Positions 5,921 through 8,860 of a stretch of 8,860 nt of DNA are shown piece after piece. A program made the position numbers and the translations under genes. The stretch's first letter is position 1. Every line of letters begins with the position of its first letter. The notes below the pieces were generated by a model. That model was not told the DNA's origin and searched no databases. It saw only the letters and a program-made list of their open reading frames with translations. The stretch covers positions 1 to 8,860 of the forward strand of contig CAMPYJ010000063.1 in NCBI GenBank assembly GCA_946998205.1, written 5' to 3'. The stretch comes from an uncultured Prevotella sp. (lineage in GTDB: Bacteria; Bacteroidota; Bacteroidia; Bacteroidales; Bacteroidaceae).

Positions 5921-6454
5921 ATGCGTGATTTAGAGCCGTTTAAGATTGACTTGAAAGCTTTGACCGATCAGGTTGCGACCTATGAGTTCGAGCTTGACGA
6001 TGCGTATTTTGAAGCCATCGAGGCTCCTGACGTGCGAAAAGGCAATCTTTCTGTCGCACTGTCCATACGCAGGATGGCCGGCAGTTTTGAGCTCTCTTTC
6101 CATATCCGGGGGTTCGTCATCGTGACCTGCGACTTGTGTCTTGATGAGATGGAACAGCCCGTTGACGCGGAAAACACGCTCTTGGTGAAGTTTGGAGAAG
6201 AATACTCAGACGATGATGACCTGATCGTGGTGCCTGAGCGCGAAGGCGTGCTGGACATCTCGTGGTTCATCTACGAATTTATAGACCTAAGCGTCCCCAT
6301 CAAGCATGTGCATGCACCTGGAAAATGCAATGCTGCGATGATGAGAAAGCTGCAGGAGCTTTCGGCTACCCGAAGTAGTTCGGAGGACGGTGAAGGGCCT
6401 GTGAATCCGCGCTGGGCTGGATTAGAAAAATTAAAAACAATAATTAAAGATTAA
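5921..6454 (+). CDS. YceD/DUF177 family protein
   Basis: This 177-residue protein belongs to the DUF177 (YceD) family, which is encoded next to rpmF in most bacteria and is linked to 23S rRNA accumulation or large-subunit assembly. The family marks are present: the TCDLCLDE motif with Cys70 and Cys73, a third cysteine in APGKCN (Cys136), and the C-terminal NPRWAGLEKLK. An acidic patch (EEYSDDDD, 93-100) lies between. The frame is open to an earlier ATG at 5870. I chose 5921 because the promoter box at 5896-5904 falls inside that extension, and because MRDLEPFKIDLKAL is the usual Bacteroidales N-terminus. It is first in the operon, and the rpmF ATG follows 6 bases after its stop. Confidence 0.92.
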   Translation: MRDLEPFKIDLKALTDQVATYEFELDDAYFEAIEAPDVRKGNLSVALSIRRMAGSFELSFHIRGFVIVTCDLCLDEMEQPVDAENTLLVKFGEEYSDDDDLIVVPEREGVLDISWFIYEFIDLSVPIKHVHAPGKCNAAMMRKLQELSATRSSSEDGEGPVNPRWAGLEKLKTIIKD

Positions 6455-6460
6455 AAGAAA

Positions 6461-6646
6461 ATGGCACATCCTAAAAGAAGACAGTCGAAGACTCGTACAC
6501 TGAAAAGAAGAACCCATGATAAGGCTGTAGCTCCCACGCTGGCACTTTGCCCCAACTGCGGCGCATACTATGTCTATCACACTGTTTGTCCTACTTGCGG
6601 ATATTACAGGGGAAAAGTTGCGATTGAAAAGGAAGTGGCTGAATAA
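6461..6646 (+). CDS. rpmF: 50S ribosomal protein L32
   Basis: The 61-residue product is L32, a structural protein of the large ribosomal subunit. The N-terminus MAHPKRRQSKTRTLKRRTHD is the conserved rRNA-binding tail. A four-cysteine zinc ribbon is intact, with Cys30 and Cys33 (CPNC) and Cys43 and Cys46 (CPTC), so this is the zinc-containing form. The stop codon overlaps the fabH start by one base (TAATG), suggesting coupled translation of a ribosomal protein with a fatty-acid enzyme, an arrangement found in many bacteria. Confidence 0.98.
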   Translation: MAHPKRRQSKTRTLKRRTHDKAVAPTLALCPNCGAYYVYHTVCPTCGYYRGKVAIEKEVAE

Positions 6647-7665
6647 TGGGAAAGATCAACGCGATTATAACCGGCGTTGGGGGGTATGTCCCAGACTATA
6701 TTCTCGACAACGAGGAGCTGTCACGAATGGTTGACACCAGTGACGAATGGATTACTACCCGCGTTGGCATCAAAGAACGCCGCATCCTGAAGGAGGAAGG
6801 TCTCGGAACCAGTTATCTGGCCCGCAAGGCCGCCAAGCAGCTGATTCAGAAAACCGGCGTAGACCCTGACACGATAGACGCGCTCATCGTCGCAACGACG
6901 ACACCCGACTACAAATTCCCGTCCACGGCATCCATCGTGCTGGGTAAGCTGGGGCTGAATAACGCCTTCGCCTATGATTTGGAGGCTGCCTGTTGCGGGT
7001 TCATGTACGCACTGAGCACGGCATGCAGTTTCGTGGAGAGTGGGCGCTGCAGGAAGGTGGTCGTCATCGGCGCGGACAAGATGTCGTCGATAGTTGATTA
7101 TCAAGACCGGCAGACTTGCGTTCTCTTCGGAGACGGTGCGGCTGCCGTTTTGGTGGAAGCGTCCGAGGACGGAGAGCTGGGCATGCAGGACATGTTCTTC
7201 CGCACAGACGGCAAGGGGCTTCCGTTCCTGCACATGAAGGCCGGTGGCAGCGTCTGCCCTCCCTCTCACTTCACGGTAGACCATCATCTGCATTACCTCT
7301 ATCAGGAGGGACGGTCGGTGTTCCGCTATGCGGTGACCGACATGAGTAATGACGTGCTGGAAATCATGAAGCGTAACGGCCTTTCGGCCGGCGACGTGGA
7401 TTGGGTGATTCCTCATGAGGCCAACTTGCGCATCATCGAGGCCGTGACCAAGCGCGCTGAGCTTCCGATGGACAAGGTGGCGATCAACATTCAGCACTAT
7501 GGCAATACCAGTGCCGCAACCATTCCGTTGGCGCTCTGGGACTATGAAAGCAAGCTGAAGAAGGGTGACAACGTCATCTTCACGGCTTTCGGAGCCGGAT
7601 TCGTACACGGTGCTTCTTTCTGCAAGTGGGCTTACGATGGCGCTGAGGCCGTGACGAGGAAATGA
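6646..7665 (+). CDS. fabH: Beta-ketoacyl-ACP synthase III
   Basis: This 339-residue cytoplasmic enzyme starts fatty-acid synthesis by condensing an acyl-CoA primer with malonyl-ACP. The Cys-His-Asn triad is complete: Cys116 in EAACCGFMYAL, His257 in VIPHEANLRII and Asn287 in HYGNTSAATIP. The TSDEWITTRVGIKERR stretch (31-46) and the glycine-rich C-terminal GAGFVHGASF are also typical. A second Cys directly follows the catalytic one, where E. coli FabH has Ala. Primer choice cannot be read from the sequence, though Bacteroidales commonly use branched primers. It overlaps rpmF by one base and is followed by a hairpin before era. Confidence 0.97.
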   Translation: MGKINAIITGVGGYVPDYILDNEELSRMVDTSDEWITTRVGIKERRILKEEGLGTSYLARKAAKQLIQKTGVDPDTIDALIVATTTPDYKFPSTASIVLGKLGLNNAFAYDLEAACCGFMYALSTACSFVESGRCRKVVVIGADKMSSIVDYQDRQTCVLFGDGAAAVLVEASEDGELGMQDMFFRTDGKGLPFLHMKAGGSVCPPSHFTVDHHLHYLYQEGRSVFRYAVTDMSNDVLEIMKRNGLSAGDVDWVIPHEANLRIIEAVTKRAELPMDKVAINIQHYGNTSAATIPLALWDYESKLKKGDNVIFTAFGAGFVHGASFCKWAYDGAEAVTRK

Positions 7666-7686
7666 CGAATCGTGAAATTACAGAAT

Positions 7687-7730
7687 AAGAAAGCGCATCC
7701 TTTCAACGTGAAGAATGCGCTTTCTTCTTC
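7687..7730 (+). terminator. Hairpin between fabH and era, possible terminator or attenuator
   Basis: AAGAAAGCGCAT (7687-7698) pairs perfectly with ATGCGCTTTCTT (7715-7726) over 12 bp, with a 16-base loop. The stem merges into a pyrimidine-rich tail, TTTCTTCTTC (7721-7730). The tail is not a pure T run, so readthrough into era, which starts 18 bases later, seems likely. No good -7 box is seen between the hairpin and era. Confidence 0.55.
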
Positions 7731-7748
7731 TCAAACATGTAGCAGCTT

Positions 7749-8630
7749 ATGCACAAGGCAGGTTTTGTAAACATTGTGGGCAACCCTAACGTGGGCAAGT
7801 CTACGCTGATGAACCAGTTGGTGGGCGAGCGCATCTCCATCGCGACGTTCAAGGCCCAGACCACCCGGCATCGCATCATGGGAATCGTGAACGCCGACGA
7901 CATGCAGATTGTGTTCTCTGACACTCCGGGCGTGCTGAAACCCAACTACAAGATGCAGGAGTACATGCTGGCTTTCTCTGAATCGGCTCTGGCCGACGCT
8001 GACATCCTGTTGTATGTGACCGATGTGGTGGAAGACCCGGAGAAGAACGCCGACTTTCTTGAGAAGGTGAGGACGATGACCATTCCGGTCATCTTGGTCA
8101 TCAACAAGATTGACGCGAGCAACCAAAAGACCGTTGGCCAGCTGGTGGAGAAGTGGCATGCGCTGCTGCCCAACGCGGAGATTCTTCCCATCTCGGCTGC
8201 CAATAAGTTTGGCGTGGACATGCTGCTCAAACGCATTCGGGAACTCTTGCCCGACAGTCCTCCTTATTTCGACAAGGACCAGTTGACGGACAAGCCTGCC
8301 AAATTCTTTGTCAGTGAGATTATCCGCGAGAAGATTTTGCTGTATTACGACAAGGAGATACCTTATTCAGTGGAGGTGAGGGTAGAGCAATTCAAGGAGT
8401 CGGCCAAGCAAATCAACATCAACGCGGTAATCTATGTGGAGCGCGAATCGCAGAAAGGCATCATCATCGGTCATCAGGGCGTGGCGCTGAAAAAGGTCAG
8501 CACCGAGGCGCGCAAGACCCTGGAGAAGTTTTTTGACAAGAAGGTGTTCCTCGAAACCTTTGTCAAAGTAGATAAAGACTGGCGCAGCTCACAGAAAGAA
8601 CTTAGCAGCTTCGGGTATAATCCCGAGTGA
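7749..8630 (+). CDS. era: GTPase Era, ribosome biogenesis
   Basis: This 293-residue GTPase binds the 3' end of 16S rRNA and helps 30S maturation. The G domain shows G1 GNPNVGKS (11-18), the switch-I AQTTRHR (36-42), G3 DTPG (58-61), G4 NKID (119-122) and G5 ISA (148-150). The C-terminal KH domain (about 200-280) has its GxxG in IIIGHQGVALKKV (Gly241-Gly244). Length and ends are normal. The start lies 18 bases after the hairpin tail, with no clear Shine-Dalgarno, as is usual in this phylum. In Bacteroidales der (engA) normally follows, but here the window ends in repeats. The next gene cannot be seen. Confidence 0.97.
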   Translation: MHKAGFVNIVGNPNVGKSTLMNQLVGERISIATFKAQTTRHRIMGIVNADDMQIVFSDTPGVLKPNYKMQEYMLAFSESALADADILLYVTDVVEDPEKNADFLEKVRTMTIPVILVINKIDASNQKTVGQLVEKWHALLPNAEILPISAANKFGVDMLLKRIRELLPDSPPYFDKDQLTDKPAKFFVSEIIREKILLYYDKEIPYSVEVRVEQFKESAKQININAVIYVERESQKGIIIGHQGVALKKVSTEARKTLEKFFDKKVFLETFVKVDKDWRSSQKELSSFGYNPE

Positions 8631-8645
8631 GAGAGGAGGAAGGAA

Positions 8646-8860
8646 GCCTCCCCCAGCCCCTCCGAAGGAGGGGATCGGGCTATCGAGGAGAACGATGTGA
8701 CACGCTCCCCTCCTTCGGAGGGGTCGGGTGAGGCTTTAATATAACTCTCTTTGACACGCTCCCCTCCTTCGGAGGGGCTGGGTGAGGCTTTAATATAACT
8801 CACTATGACACGCTCCCCTCCTTCGGAGGGGTCGGGGGAGGCTTTAATATAACTCTCTTT
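8646..8860. repeat. Array of 54-bp hairpin repeats with one inverted copy
   Basis: Three direct units begin at 8698, 8752 and 8806, each 54 bp; the third reaches the window edge and the array may go on. Each unit starts TGACACGCT, carries CCCCTCC-TTC-GGAGGGG (7-bp stem; 8707-8723, 8761-8777, 8815-8831), then GGC and the A+T-rich TTTAATATAACT. Units differ in only a few bases (for example TCGGGTGAGG, CTGGGTGAGG, TCGGGGGAGG). An inverted partial copy lies at 8646-8673 and matches 8761-8788 at 27 of 28 positions, so the region can fold on a large scale. The minus-strand frame would give repeated PSEGGER-like peptides, but that looks like repeat translation rather than a gene. The array begins 15 bases after the era stop and may help terminate transcription. 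Confidence 0.88.

Noticed and set aside
6721..7608. 295-residue minus-strand open frame over fabH
   Set aside because: Antisense to a clear, full-length FabH and without any family motif.
8474..8803. Minus-strand open frame with repeated ASPSPSEGGER-like peptides
   Set aside because: The repeats are a by-product of the 54-bp DNA repeat, and the rest lies antisense to the 3' end of era.
8698..8860. CRISPR-like regular repeats
   Set aside because: Units are directly tandem with no unique spacers between them, and no cas genes are present.

Overview
The window looks like chromosomal DNA from a member of the Bacteroidales, most likely Prevotella or a close relative. Three things point there: the 3' end of a Bacteroidetes-type 5S rRNA at the left edge; promoters with the TAnnTTTGC -7 box of the Bacteroidetes primary sigma factor; A-rich leaders without clear Shine-Dalgarno sites. 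The gene order DUF177, rpmF, fabH, era is also typical of the group. Genus-level placement is inference.

Left part (1-2900): the end of a 5S gene and its terminator, then a 9-bp tandem repeat, then three genes on the minus strand. In transcription order these are aguA (agmatine deiminase), aguB (N-carbamoylputrescine amidase) and an unrecognised exported beta-strand-rich protein, probably an outer-membrane barrel. AguA and AguB together turn agmatine into putrescine. The third gene's start codon shares a base with the aguB stop codon. Two short microsatellites lie at the aguA/aguB junction.

Middle part (2900-5140): a divergent intergenic region with two outward promoters, a tiny inverted-repeat element and a separate hairpin. 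Then, on the plus strand, a lipoprotein with a lipocalin-like look and a strong terminator, followed by an orphan membrane sensor histidine kinase with no response regulator nearby.

Right part (5140-8860): about 780 bases without a gene, holding structured repeats and a 202-bp MITE-like element with 22-bp terminal inverted repeats. A near-consensus promoter then leads into DUF177, rpmF (L32), fabH and era, which couple ribosome assembly to fatty-acid initiation. A hairpin that may act as a terminator or attenuator lies between fabH and era. The window ends in three tandem 54-bp hairpin repeats plus an inverted copy.

All the protein genes belong to known or ordinary categories. The least explained material is the non-coding repeats: the MITE-like element with a collapsed relative 2.5 kb away, and the 54-bp array. 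I found no CRISPR array, tRNA, transposase gene or new defence system.
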